Shown: positions 19,801-29,925, counted from the first letter of the stretch. The stretch is DNA of 64,000 nucleotides from CBDIHH01 sp965279095 (GCA_965279095.1 CBDIHH010000007.1:992001-1056000); one strand, 5' to 3'. Program-made: numbers and translations. The notes: generated by a model from the letters alone, not told the origin.

Positions 19801-21962
19801 CGTCACCATCAAGGCCACGGACGCCGTGGGCAACACCGCCACGGGCGCCGGGGACAGCCTGACCCTGGACTCCACCGCCGATGCGGGCGGCGACCTGGCC
19901 GTCAGCCTGTCGCTCGCCGCCGTCAATATCTACGAGAAGACCTACGTCCCCTTCGTGGTGGCGGGGCTGGACGCGGGCGCCGCCGGGGTGATCACCTTCA
20001 CCGACCGGCTTGGCCAGACGGTCAGCGCCGCGGCGTCCAACGGCGCCGCCCGGGCCGATATCAGCAGCCTGGCCGCGGGCCTGGTCGAGGTCACGGTCAC
20101 CGCCACCGACGCGCGCCGGCAATGTCGCCACGAGCGCCGCGGCCGCCCTGACCCTGGCTCCCGGGGTGATCGAGCAGATCCGCTCCAGCCAGGTGATCAT
20201 CGCCTCGCCCGCGGGTGGGCCGGTGACGGGGACCGCCGCCAACGACCTGATCGTCGCCGGCGCCGGGGACGACGTCGTCAACGGCGGAGGCGGGTCCAAC
20301 ACCGTCTCCTACAACGGCGCGGGATCAGCGGTGACGGTATCGATCGCCGCCGGCCTGCAGACCACCCAGGGGTCGGGCAAGGACAGCCTCACCGCGGTGC
20401 AGAATCTGGTGGGGTCCGCCTTCGGCGACACCCTCAAGGGTGACGGCGGCGCCAATCTGCTGGGCGGCGGCGGCGGGGCGGACAACCTCAACGGCGGCAA
20501 CGGCGACGACGTCCTGGTGGGCGGGGCCGGCGACGACACGCTCACCGGCGGCTCGGGCGTGGACACCGCCTCCTATGCCGACGCCGTCTCCGCGGTGACC
20601 GTCAACCTCGCCCTGACCACGGCCCAGGACACCGGCGGGGCGGGGATCGACAAGCTGGCCACCGTCGAGAACCTGGTCGGCTCGGATTTCGGCGACACCC
20701 TGATCGGCAGCAGCAAGGCCAACCGGCTGGTCGGTTCGGCCGGCGACGATGTGCTGACGGGCGGCGGCGACAACGACATCCTTGACGGGGGCGCGGGAAA
20801 CAACACCGCCGCCTACGACGACACCTCCGGCGGCATCAAGGTCAACCTGTCGATCAGCGGGGCCCAGAACACCGGCCGCGCCGGCACTGACACCCTGATC
20901 TCGATCCAGAACCTCCGCGGCACCGCCTTCGCCGACACCCTGACCGGCGACGACGCGGCCAACCGGCTGATGGGCGGCGACGGCGCCGACACCCTGTCGG
21001 GGGCCGGGGGCGACGACGACCTGCAGGGCGGGGCGGGGAACGACCTGCTCGATGGCGGCGCCGGTCAGAACCTGCTGGACGGCGGCGACGGCTTCGACAC
21101 CGTCTCCTATGCGGGGGCGGCCGCCGGCCTGACCCTCAGCCTGTCGGCGGCCGGGTTCCAGGCCACCGGTGTCGGCGCAGATCGGCTGGTCAATATCGAA
21201 CGCCTCATCGGCGGGGCGTTCGCCGACCAGCTCACCGGCGCCGCCGTGTCCAGCACCCTGGAGGGCGGCCTTGGGGACGACACCCTCACCGGCCTGGGCG
21301 GCGCGGACACCCTGCTCGGCGGCGACGGCGCGGATGTGCTGGAAGGCGGCGGCGGCGCCGACCTGCTCAACGGTGGTTCCGGGCAGGACACCGCCTCCTA
21401 TGCTGGAGCGGGGGCGGGGGTCACCGTCAGCCTCGCCATCACCACCGCCCAGGACACCGTCGGCGCGGGGGTGGACACCCTGGCCGCCATCGAGAACCTG
21501 ACGGGTTCGGCCCAGGGCGACACCCTCACCGGCAGCACCGGCAACAATATCATCGACGGCGGCGCCGGCGCCGACGTCATCAACGCCGGGGCCGGCAAGG
21601 ACGTCATCATCGGCGGCGCCGGGACCGACACCCTCACCGGCGGCGGCAGCGCCGACACCTTCGTGTTCAAGGCGGTCAGCGAAAGCGCCGCGGGGGCGGC
21701 CGACACCATCACCGACTTCTCGCGCTCCCAGGGCGACAAGCTGGACCTGTCGGCGATCGACGCCGACACCGGCGTCGCCGGCGACCAGGGCTTCACCTTC
21801 CTGGGCTCGGCCGCCTTCGGCCATCACGCGGGGGAGCTGCGCGTGCAGTTCGGCGGCGGGGTGGCTCACGTCTACGGCGATGTGGACGGGGACGGGGTCG
21901 CGGACTTCGAGCTGACCCTGACGGCGGTGACCCAGCTCCAGGCGGCCGACGTCATCCTCTAG
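13844..21962 (+). CDS. Giant secreted GH16 glycanase with 17 Ig-like repeats and RTX tail, interrupted by a frameshift
   Basis: Leader MAVYRDFFGNIVPQSATP, RTX-like block (about 35-135), GH16 domain (about 225-475, motif ELDVFE at 363-368), then 17 Ig-like repeats of about 96 residues, then RTX repeats and a type I tail ending DVIL. The first frame runs 13844-20443 but loses repeat-like sequence near 20.11 kb. A second frame then carries GNVATSAAAALTL and the whole RTX region to 21962. Removing one base gives exactly 2705 codons plus a stop. As it stands, the product would lose its secretion signal, so this is either a true pseudogene, a phase-variable state or a sequencing error. Repeats such as ADGPITVTVAATDAAGN resemble those of large bacterial adhesins, so the intact protein may both bind and cut polysaccharide. 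Confidence 0.85.
16427..19309 (+). repeat. Near-identical tandem array, ten copies of 288 bp (first copy 291 bp)
   Basis: Units begin near 16427, 16718, 17006, 17294, 17582, 17870, 18158, 18446, 18734 and 19022. They differ only by scattered, mostly silent changes and by a few alternating linkers (LDSTADAGA versus LDATADVAA). This points to recent expansion or gene conversion. Such arrays are prone to copy-number change and to assembly collapse. Confidence 0.9.
20111..20118 (+). other. Frameshift site (+1 base) in the giant GH16 gene
   Basis: Other repeats read GAC GCG GCC GGC AA at the ATDAAGN motif, whereas here the sequence reads GACGCGCGCCGGCAA, one base longer. Reading frame moves from the 13844 frame to the frame that ends at 21962. 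The short GC-repeat context (GCGCGCC) is typical of both slippage and base-calling errors. Confidence 0.85.
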
Positions 21963-22169
21963 GCCCGTCCGCAGACGGATCCTGCAACTTATCCGGGCGG
22001 AACCCAGGCGCCCGGTTCACGCCGCCGTCGCGCAAGCGTGGTTAAAAGGCGACAATCGCGCGCATAGCCACATCGAACGCGCCCCGTTAGGGGAAACCGC
22101 TGGTGAGCCCTTGCTGGCGCCGGTATTGCAATCGAGCCTGTAACCTGTCCCATTACCGAGAAGACCAAC

Positions 22170-25100
22170 GTGGCCATTACCTATAAAAATTTCTACGGTC
22201 TGGTCATGCCCCTCAGCGGGTCGAGCACGAGCTCGGTATACGGCACCGCAGGGTCGGAAAATCTTAACGGCGGGGGCGGCAACGACCTGATCGTGGGCGG
22301 CGGGCTTGGCCACCTGATGACCGGCGGGGCCGGGGACGACAACTATACCGTGAATGTCACCGGCGACCGCGTCGTCGAGGCGGCCGGCGAGGGTATCGAC
22401 ACCATCACCGTGAAGAACCTCAAGGGGTTCGTCATGCCGGACAACGTCGAGAACCTCACCCTGTCGAGCAAGGCCACCGGCTACGGCAACGCCCTCGGCA
22501 ACCTGATGATCGGCAACGTCTACAGCCAGACCTTCGTGGGCGGCGGCGGCGACGACGTGATGGTCGGCAGCAAGGGCGCGGACACCTTCGTCTTCGGCCT
22601 GAACTCGGGCCACGACGTGGTGTGGGACTTCTCGTCCACCGAGGGCGACGAAATCCGCATCCAGGGCTACGGCTTCACCACCTACGCCCAGGTCCAGGCG
22701 GCCATGACCCAGAGCGGGTCGGACATGATCCTGACCCTGTCCGCCACCGACCAGGTCAAGTTCCTCAACACCACGGCGGCCTCGTTCAGCGCCAAGGACT
22801 TCCAGCTCGAGCTCAACACCTCGGGCATGCACCAGTCGTTCGCCGACGAGTTCAACGCCCTCAGCTTCTACGACAGCGCCACGGGCGCGGGGACGTGGAA
22901 CACGACCTTCCCGTTCGGCTCGCAGGTGGGCGACCGCGCCTACACCAGCCGCACCCTGCGCAACAACAACGAGAAGCAGATCTACGTCGACCCGACCTTC
23001 CAGGGCACGACTGACCATGCCCTGGGCATCAATCCCTTCTCGATCACCGACGGCGTGCTCGACATCACGGCGGTGAAGACCGATCACCGGTCCGAGCTCT
23101 GGTACTACAAATACACCTCCGGCCTGCTGACCAGCTACAGCAGCTTCGCCCAGCAGTACGGCTACTACGAGGTCAGCGCCAAGCTGCCCGAGGGCAACGG
23201 CATGTGGCCCGCCTTCTGGCTGCTGCCCACCGACGGCGCCAAGGGGGTCGAGATCGACACCCTCGAGCAGGTCGGCCACGAGATGGTGTATTTCACCAGC
23301 CACAGCTCGCTGGACGACAAAACCCGGCGCACCGACGCCAGCTACGTGCCCGACTTCTCCAGCTCCTTCCACAAATACGGCGTGCTGTGGACCAGCACCA
23401 AGATCTCCTGGTTCATCGACGGGGTGGAGCAGGCCAGCATCGCCACCCCCGGTGACATGCACACCGAGATGTATCTGCTGCTGAACCTGGCCGTGGGCGG
23501 CAACTGGCCGGGCGACCCGGACGCCGACTTCCAGTCCGCCAAATATTCCCTCGACTATGTGCGCGTCTTCACCCTCGACATGGCTGACGGCCAGGACGGC
23601 GACCTGTCGGTCAACCTCGCCGCCCGCGTCGGCTCGGGCGATCGGGAGGCGACCGCTTTCCGGGTGACCGGCATCGATGACGGCGCGACCGCCCAGGTCA
23701 GCTTCGTCGACGGCGCCGGCCACCTCGTCACCATGACGGTGAGCGGCAACGGCGACCATGTGATCGACCTGTCGGCCCTGCAGGAGGGTTCGGTCACCGC
23801 CTCCATCGTCGAGACCAAGAACGGTCAGACGGCTGCCGGCCACGCCGACACCTTCGTCCTGGACTCGTCCATCGACAGCGATCTGGCGGTGACCGTCGAC
23901 GCGAAGATCGGTCAGGCCGGCAAGGCCGCCGCGCCCTTCACCGTGGCGGGGCTGAACAGCGGATCGACCGCCACCGTCACCTTCACCGACAGCCTGGGCG
24001 CCAAAGTGACCGTGAGCGTCTCCGACAACGGCGTCGCCGTCGCCAACCTCACCGGCCTGGCCGACGGGACCATCACCGCCGCCATCAGCGCCACCAATGG
24101 GGTGGGTGTCGTGGCCAACGGCGCCAGCGCCACCACGCTGCTCGACAGCACCGCCGACAAGCTGGGCGACCTGGCCATCAGCCTCTCCGACACCACCATC
24201 GTCGGGGTCGAGGCGGCCCATGTGAACTTCACCATCACCGGCCTCGACGGCGACGCCACGGCCAATATCACCTTCACCGATCAGTACGGCGCCACCGCCA
24301 CCGCCACCGCCGTCTCCAAGGTCGGCGGCAGCTTCATCAACCTCAGCGGCCTGGCCGACGGGCCGGTGACGGTGAGCATCACCGCCACCGACGGCGCCGC
24401 CAATGTCGCCATCGGCCAGGGCGCGACCCTGACCCTGGCGATCGCCGCGGACCCCGACGCGGGTCTCGGCGTCAGCGCCGGCCCCTCGCTGATCGCCGCG
24501 TCCGGCCGCGCCGAAGTCGCCTACGCCGTGGTCGGCCTGGCCGCCGGCGCCACCGGCATCGTCACCTTCAACGACGGCCAGGGCCATGTGGTCACGGTCA
24601 ATGTGCCGGGCAACGGCCTGCGCACCGTCGACCTCTCCTCGCTCAGCGACGGCGTGATCGCCGTCGCCATCGTCGCCGACGACGGCGCCGGGGGCTTCAG
24701 CACCGGCTCGGGCGGCAGCATCACCCTGGACACCACCGCCGACGTGGGCGGCGACCTGGCGACCAACTTCGACCAGCCCATGGGCGCCTTCGACATCAGC
24801 CATTTCGCCTATGCCGTCACCGGCCTGGACGCGGACGCCACCGCGGTGCTCACCTTCACCGACAGCGTCGGCGACAGCGTCACCTCCAGCGTCGCCGCCA
24901 ACGGCTCGGGCGTGGTCGATCTGTCGGGCCTGGCGCCCGGCGCCGTCACCGTCACCATCCTGGCGACCGACGCGGCCGGCAACACCTCGCCGGACGACCC
25001 GGGCGCGCACACCGTCACCGTGGGCCTGGAACAGTCCGACATCCGTCCGATCACCGCCGCCCACTTCTTCCGCGGGACGATCCAGAACGACGTCATCACC

Positions 25101-26897
25101 GGCACCGCCGAGGCCGACATGATCATCGGCGGCCTGGGCAACGACCAGCTGGACGGGGGCGCGGGGATCGACACGGCCTCCTATGCCGATGCGGCCAGCG
25201 GGATCACCGTGGTGCTGCGCAACGACGGGGTGAAGCAGGACACCAAGGGGGCGGGGCAGGACATCCTGCTCAATATCGAGAACCTGGTGGGCTCGGCGTA
25301 TGACGACAACCTGACCGGCGACGCGGGCGCGAACATCCTGGTGGGCGGCGCCGGCAACGACATCCTCAAGGGCAAGACCGGCGACGACGTGCTGGTGGGC
25401 GGCGCCGGCGACGACCAGATGACCGGCGGCGACGGCAGCGACACGGCCTGGTACGGGTCCGCCACCTCCGGGGTGACCGTCGACCTCAACCTCACCGTGG
25501 CCCAGGACACCCGCGGCGCCGGCGTCGACACCCTGCTGACCATGGAGAACATCGTCGGCAGCGACTTCGCCGACACCCTTACGGGCAACAAGTCCGCCAA
25601 TCTGTTCGAAGGCGGCGGCGGCGACGATGTGCTGGTCGGTTCCGGCGGGGCCGACACGCTCAAGGGCGGCGCCGGCGACGACCTGCTCGACGGGGGCACC
25701 GGCGACGACGTCCTGGATGGCGGCGAGGGCGTGAACACGGCCTCCTACGCGGACGCCAACGGCGGCATCAAGCTCAACCTCAGCCTGGCGGGCCCGCAGA
25801 ACACCGGCAAGGCCGGCTACGACACCCTGATCAACATCCAGAACGTCAGCGGCTCGAACTTCAACGACGTCATTACCGGCGACGACGCCAATAACGTCCT
25901 GTTCGGGGGCGACGGCGCCGACACCCTCGTCGGCGGGGCGGGGAACGACAACCTCGACGGGGGGACCGGCAACGACATCCTCGACGGGGGCGCCGGCGAC
26001 GACTTCCTCAACGGGGACGGCGGCTTCGACACGGTCACCTATGCGGCGGCGGCCTCGGCGGTGACGGTGGACCTGTCGGTGGCGGGTCCCCAGGCCACGG
26101 GCGGCGGCGGCAACGACAGCCTCAGCCTCATCGAGCGCGTCATCGGCACGGCCTATAACGACAGCCTGACGGCGGCCTTGGTCTCCAGCACCCTGGAGGG
26201 CGGCGCTGGCGACGACATCCTGATCGGCCGCGGCGGGGCCGACACCCTGCTGGGCGGCGACGGGGCGGATACGCTCAACGGCGGCGCCGGCGACGACCTG
26301 CTCAACGGCGGGACCGGCGTCGACACGGTCAGCTACGCCGGCGCCGCCGGCGGGGTGACGGTCAGCCTGGCGATCGCCGGGGCGCAGGCCACCGGCGGGG
26401 CGGGGACGGACACCCTCATCGCCATCGAGAACCTCACCGGCTCGTCCCACGACGACGTGCTGACGGGCACCTCGGGAAACAATGTGATCGAGGGCGGCGA
26501 CGGCGCCGACATCATCAACGCGGGCAGCGGCAAGGACGTGATCATCGGCGGGGCGGGGGCGGACCAGCTCACCGGCGGCGGCGGCGCGGACCTGTTCGTG
26601 TTCAAGGCCCTGAGCGACAGCGCCCCCGGCGCCGCCGACACCATCACCGACTTCAACCATGGCCAGGGCGACCGGCTGGACCTGTCCGCCATCGACGCCG
26701 ACGCCGGCCTGGACGGCGACCAGGGCTTCACCTTCCTGGGATCGGCGGCCTTCGGGAACCACGCGGGCGAGCTTCGCGTGCAGTACGACGCCGGGGTGGC
26801 CCACCTCTATGGCGACGTCAACGGCGACGGGGTCGCGGACTTCGAGCTGGCCCTGACGGCGGTGACCAAGCTGCTGCCCATCGACTTCATCCTGTAG
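22170..26897 (+). CDS. Secreted GH16 glycanase with five Ig-like repeats and long RTX region (1575 aa)
   Basis: Same architecture as the giant gene upstream but intact. Leader MAITYKNFYGLVMPLSG; RTX-like block about 30-135; GH16 domain about 222-470 with EIDTLE at 361-366; five diverged Ig-like repeats at about 475-955; RTX repeats about 965-1480 in recurring units of DGGAGxDTxSYA plus IENLxGS; C-terminal module with HAGELRVQYD and a tail ending DFIL. The GTG start fits the leader alignment. It follows the giant gene by 207 bases in the same direction. The C-terminal 300 residues closely match those of the giant protein, which supports the frame repair proposed there. Threonine replaces the aliphatic or aromatic residue in the EIDTLE motif, a permitted position. 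Confidence 0.93.
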   Translation: MAITYKNFYGLVMPLSGSSTSSVYGTAGSENLNGGGGNDLIVGGGLGHLMTGGAGDDNYTVNVTGDRVVEAAGEGIDTITVKNLKGFVMPDNVENLTLSSKATGYGNALGNLMIGNVYSQTFVGGGGDDVMVGSKGADTFVFGLNSGHDVVWDFSSTEGDEIRIQGYGFTTYAQVQAAMTQSGSDMILTLSATDQVKFLNTTAASFSAKDFQLELNTSGMHQSFADEFNALSFYDSATGAGTWNTTFPFGSQVGDRAYTSRTLRNNNEKQIYVDPTFQGTTDHALGINPFSITDGVLDITAVKTDHRSELWYYKYTSGLLTSYSSFAQQYGYYEVSAKLPEGNGMWPAFWLLPTDGAKGVEIDTLEQVGHEMVYFTSHSSLDDKTRRTDASYVPDFSSSFHKYGVLWTSTKISWFIDGVEQASIATPGDMHTEMYLLLNLAVGGNWPGDPDADFQSAKYSLDYVRVFTLDMADGQDGDLSVNLAARVGSGDREATAFRVTGIDDGATAQVSFVDGAGHLVTMTVSGNGDHVIDLSALQEGSVTASIVETKNGQTAAGHADTFVLDSSIDSDLAVTVDAKIGQAGKAAAPFTVAGLNSGSTATVTFTDSLGAKVTVSVSDNGVAVANLTGLADGTITAAISATNGVGVVANGASATTLLDSTADKLGDLAISLSDTTIVGVEAAHVNFTITGLDGDATANITFTDQYGATATATAVSKVGGSFINLSGLADGPVTVSITATDGAANVAIGQGATLTLAIAADPDAGLGVSAGPSLIAASGRAEVAYAVVGLAAGATGIVTFNDGQGHVVTVNVPGNGLRTVDLSSLSDGVIAVAIVADDGAGGFSTGSGGSITLDTTADVGGDLATNFDQPMGAFDISHFAYAVTGLDADATAVLTFTDSVGDSVTSSVAANGSGVVDLSGLAPGAVTVTILATDAAGNTSPDDPGAHTVTVGLEQSDIRPITAAHFFRGTIQNDVITGTAEADMIIGGLGNDQLDGGAGIDTASYADAASGITVVLRNDGVKQDTKGAGQDILLNIENLVGSAYDDNLTGDAGANILVGGAGNDILKGKTGDDVLVGGAGDDQMTGGDGSDTAWYGSATSGVTVDLNLTVAQDTRGAGVDTLLTMENIVGSDFADTLTGNKSANLFEGGGGDDVLVGSGGADTLKGGAGDDLLDGGTGDDVLDGGEGVNTASYADANGGIKLNLSLAGPQNTGKAGYDTLINIQNVSGSNFNDVITGDDANNVLFGGDGADTLVGGAGNDNLDGGTGNDILDGGAGDDFLNGDGGFDTVTYAAAASAVTVDLSVAGPQATGGGGNDSLSLIERVIGTAYNDSLTAALVSSTLEGGAGDDILIGRGGADTLLGGDGADTLNGGAGDDLLNGGTGVDTVSYAGAAGGVTVSLAIAGAQATGGAGTDTLIAIENLTGSSHDDVLTGTSGNNVIEGGDGADIINAGSGKDVIIGGAGADQLTGGGGADLFVFKALSDSAPGAADTITDFNHGQGDRLDLSAIDADAGLDGDQGFTFLGSAAFGNHAGELRVQYDAGVAHLYGDVNGDGVADFELALTAVTKLLPIDFIL

Positions 26898-27375
26898 TCC
26901 GCCAGCGCCCGCCCGGGCGTTCGCCGCGGCGCGATGCTAAAGTGTCGCACCTGCGAAGGCGGCGGCGCGGGCCCCGCCCCCGGCCTCGCGGCGCCGCCGC
27001 GCCGGCCCTCGGCTCGCCGCGCGGGACCCCGCCACCGTCCCGCCGCCCCGCGCCCGCGAGGCCCAGGGGTCTCCGGGGCATGGGCCATGACCGCGGGGCT
27101 CCGCCGGCGCGAGCCTGGCCGGACGGCCTCCCTAACCCCATGATTTTAAAATAGTTTCTTCCCTTGCGCGGGGCGGGGCGGCCGTTGTCGCGCCTGACCG
27201 GCCCGACGGGCAGATCGGCGATGTTTGCGGTTTGGTAGAGTTAATCTCATGTATACTATAGCTATACTCAACAATACTAAGCTGTATTAGCATTAATATC
27301 GGTTAGTTTTAGATGTAAAGGCTTTGTTCGACTCTGGCTGCGTATCTCCAGGCCAAGTCTTCACGAGGTCTATAC
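26898..27375. promoter_or_regulatory. 478-bp gap: very GC-rich half, then an AT-rich island (27130-27330)
   Basis: The first 230 bases are extremely GC-rich and hold no supported gene. From about 27130 the composition flips: 27241-27330 contains only 27 G or C in 90 bases. The island has two TATACT hexamers (27252 and 27263), a TATAGCTATA palindrome and several TTAA/TTAG motifs. It ends about 50 bases before the ATG of the next GH16-RTX gene and probably holds its promoter. Confidence 0.5.
26906..26919 (+). terminator. Possible terminator hairpin after the 1575-aa GH16 gene
   Basis: CGCCC-GCCC-GGGCG starts nine bases after the stop codon and is followed by TT. The stem is only five base pairs, so the call is weak. 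Confidence 0.35.
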
Positions 27376-29871
27376 ATGGCACTCAACGATTATTTCGGTC
27401 GATCGCTGGCGCAAAGCGCTGCAACGACTACCACAGTCAAGAGCACGCAGCTCTTCGACGCCCTGTGGGGCGGCGTGGGGGCTGACAAGATCCTTGGCTC
27501 GGGCAGCGGTCAGGTCATGTCCGGCCTGGGCGGTGACGACACCTACTATGTCAAGTCTGCGCTGGACCGGGTGGTCGAGGCCGCCGGGGGCGGGATCGAC
27601 ACGGTCATCGCCTCGAACGTTCGCTCCTATAAGCTGGGCGACCAAGTCGAGAACCTGACCCTCAGCGGCAAGGCCTGGGGCTTCGGCAATGACGCGGCCA
27701 ACATCATCCAGGGCCAGGGCAACAGCCAGACCCTCGACGGCGGCAAGGGCGACGACGTCCTCAGCGGCGGCGCTGACGCCGACACCTTTGTGTTCGGCCG
27801 CGGCTCGGGCCACGACCTGATCACGGACTTCCGGGTCTCCGAAGGCGACCAGATCCGTATCGACGGCTATGGCCTGGCCAATTTCGCCCAGGTTCACGCC
27901 GCCATGACCCAGGTGGGCGCGGACGTGGTGCTGAAGCTGTCGGACTCCGACGGGGTGCGCATCGCCAACACCAATCTGGCCGATCTGACCGCGTCCGCCT
28001 TCCAGCTGGGCATCGACACCTCCAAGCTGACCATGACCTTCTCCGAGGAGTTCAACAGCCTCAGCCTGGCCGACAACCTCACCGGCCAGGGCGGCGTGTG
28101 GACCACCGCCTTCGATTTCGGCAGCCCGGTGGGGGCCAAGTCCCTGGCCAGCCACACCCTGCTCAACAATGACGAGCAGCAGATCTATGTCGATCCGACC
28201 TACGCCGGCAGCGGCGCCAAGGGCTCGGTGGGCCTGGGGATCAACCCCTTCGCGGTGCAGGACGGCGTCCTGTCGATTACTGCGGCCAAGACGCCCGAGG
28301 CGCTGAAGAGCCAGCTCTTCAACATGGAATATACTTCCGGCCTGCTGACCACCGAACATTCCTTCTACCAGCAGTACGGCTATTTCGAGATGAAGGCCGC
28401 CCTGCCCACGGGCCAGGGCGTCTGGCCCGCCTTCTGGCTGCTGCCGCAGGACGGCACCAACCCGCTGGAACTGGACGTCATGGAAGCCGTGGGCGGCGAC
28501 ATGGCCTATCAGACGAGCCACTTCTCCGAAGCCGGGGTGAAATCCAAGGAAAGCTTCTCCAACTTCGTCTCCGATCCGGGCTCCTTCCACACCTACGGGA
28601 TGCTTTGGACCGCCAAGGAGCTGGCCTGGTATATCGACGGCGTCGAGGTGTCCTCCATGGCCACGCCGGCCGACCTCAACCGGCCGATGTTCATGCTCGC
28701 CAACCTGGCGGTGGGCGGCAACTGGGCCGGCGACGCGACCTTCGACTCGGCCACCATGAAGGTCGACTACATTCGCGCCTATAGCGTCGACGCCAACGCC
28801 ACCGCCGGCAACATCAACCCCAACGGGGTGGCGGCGCCCGCGGCGCTGGAAATCGTCGTCCCGGCCAAGGTGATCGCGCCGCCGGAAGCCGACCGGGTGA
28901 TCAAGGGCACCGGCCTCGCGGAAACGCTCATGGGCGGCACCGGCAACGACCTGCTCAAGGGCGGCGGCGGGGACGACATCCTCAACGGCGGGGATGGCAA
29001 TGACACGGCCACCTATGCCGACTCCAAGGTCGGGGTGGTGGTCAATCTCACCCTCACCGGCGCGCAGACCGTCAGCGCCGGCCACGCCGACACCCTGGTC
29101 TCCGTCGAGAACCTGGTCGGCTCCCACTTCGATGACGTCCTCACCGGGGATGCCGGGGCCAACACCCTCGACGGCGGCGCCGGCAAGGACATTCTCATCG
29201 GCGGCGCGGGCCATGACGAGCTGATCGGCGGGGCCGGCGACGACGTCCTGGTCGGCGGGGCGGGCGACGACCAGATCGATGGCGGGGCCGGCAACGACAC
29301 CGCCTCCTACGCCGGGTCGATGGCGGGCGTGAAGGTGAGCCTCGCGACTGACGGCGAGCAGGCCACGGGCGGCGGCGGCAAGGACACCCTGATCAGCATC
29401 GAGAACCTGCAGGGCTCCAGCTTCGACGACGTCCTCACCGGCGACGACGGCAAGAACATCCTCATCGGCGGCGACGGCGCCGACACCCTCGACGGGGGCC
29501 GCGGCAAGGACGTGCTGATGGGCGGCGCCGGGGCGGACAAGCTCACCGGCGGCGCCGGGGCGGACACCTTCCTGTTCACCTCGGTCTCGGACTCGACCCT
29601 CTCGAAGGCCGACACCATCCTCGACTTCCGCGCCAAGGAGGGCGACATCATCGACCTGTCGGGGATCGACGCCAGCACCTCGGCGGTCGGGGACCAGTCC
29701 TTCTACTTCATGGGGACCGGCGCCTTCACCCGCCACGCCGGCGAGCTGCGCTACACGGCCGACGCCGCCGGGGCCCATGTCTACGGCGACACCAACGGGG
29801 ACGGGGTGGCCGATTTCCACATCATCGTCGCCGGCCTCTCCGGCCTGCAGGCGACGGACTTCGTGCTCTAG
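27376..29871 (+). CDS. Secreted GH16 glycanase with RTX repeats (831 aa)
   Basis: Short-form family member with leader MALNDYFGRSLAQSAATT. RTX-like block about 35-140; GH16 domain about 220-480 with ELDVMEA at 365-371 (E365, D367, E370); spacer about 480-515 (PAALEIVVPAKVIAPPEADR) that is absent from the 800-residue paralogues; RTX repeats about 515-735; C-terminal module with HAGELRYT and GDTNGDGVADFH, ending DFVL. The ATG is preceded by GAGG. It is the last of the RTX glycanases before the Slam gene, and a clear hairpin terminator follows. Secretion by the ABC/HlyD/TolC system is inferred from the tail. Confidence 0.93.
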   Translation: MALNDYFGRSLAQSAATTTTVKSTQLFDALWGGVGADKILGSGSGQVMSGLGGDDTYYVKSALDRVVEAAGGGIDTVIASNVRSYKLGDQVENLTLSGKAWGFGNDAANIIQGQGNSQTLDGGKGDDVLSGGADADTFVFGRGSGHDLITDFRVSEGDQIRIDGYGLANFAQVHAAMTQVGADVVLKLSDSDGVRIANTNLADLTASAFQLGIDTSKLTMTFSEEFNSLSLADNLTGQGGVWTTAFDFGSPVGAKSLASHTLLNNDEQQIYVDPTYAGSGAKGSVGLGINPFAVQDGVLSITAAKTPEALKSQLFNMEYTSGLLTTEHSFYQQYGYFEMKAALPTGQGVWPAFWLLPQDGTNPLELDVMEAVGGDMAYQTSHFSEAGVKSKESFSNFVSDPGSFHTYGMLWTAKELAWYIDGVEVSSMATPADLNRPMFMLANLAVGGNWAGDATFDSATMKVDYIRAYSVDANATAGNINPNGVAAPAALEIVVPAKVIAPPEADRVIKGTGLAETLMGGTGNDLLKGGGGDDILNGGDGNDTATYADSKVGVVVNLTLTGAQTVSAGHADTLVSVENLVGSHFDDVLTGDAGANTLDGGAGKDILIGGAGHDELIGGAGDDVLVGGAGDDQIDGGAGNDTASYAGSMAGVKVSLATDGEQATGGGGKDTLISIENLQGSSFDDVLTGDDGKNILIGGDGADTLDGGRGKDVLMGGAGADKLTGGAGADTFLFTSVSDSTLSKADTILDFRAKEGDIIDLSGIDASTSAVGDQSFYFMGTGAFTRHAGELRYTADAAGAHVYGDTNGDGVADFHIIVAGLSGLQATDFVL

Positions 29872-29897
29872 CGACGACGCCCGAGATGTCGGGGGCG

Positions 29898-29925
29898 GGC
29901 GGGCCAGGCGAAAGCCAGGCCCGCC
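29898..29925 (+). terminator. Hairpin terminator with GAAA tetraloop
   Basis: GGCGGGCC pairs with GGCCCGCC; inside lies a GGC-GAAA-GCC stem-loop, separated by an A-A mismatch. It begins 26 bases after the stop codon of the 831-aa GH16 gene and is followed by TT. Confidence 0.65.

Larger units (their letters stand above)
15275..20160 (+). repeat. Seventeen Ig-like repeat units in the giant GH16 gene
   Basis: Each unit starts with a DLxVSV-type strand, has FTVSGLDADA and VVTFTD in the middle, and ends with DGPITVTV...GDSLTLD. Units 1-4 and 15-17 have diverged; units 5-14 are nearly identical. The end falls at the frameshift region, where the last unit passes into the RTX part. Confidence 0.85.

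Noticed and set aside
16036..19926. Minus-strand 1296-residue frame opposite the tandem repeats
   Set aside because: A shadow of the 288-bp repeat array, with repeating low-complexity Ala/Ser/Val/Thr sequence.
22017..26804. Minus-strand 1595-residue frame opposite the Ig-repeat glycanase
   Set aside because: The repeat-rich, GC-rich sense gene leaves the antisense frame open; no conserved motif or ribosome binding site.
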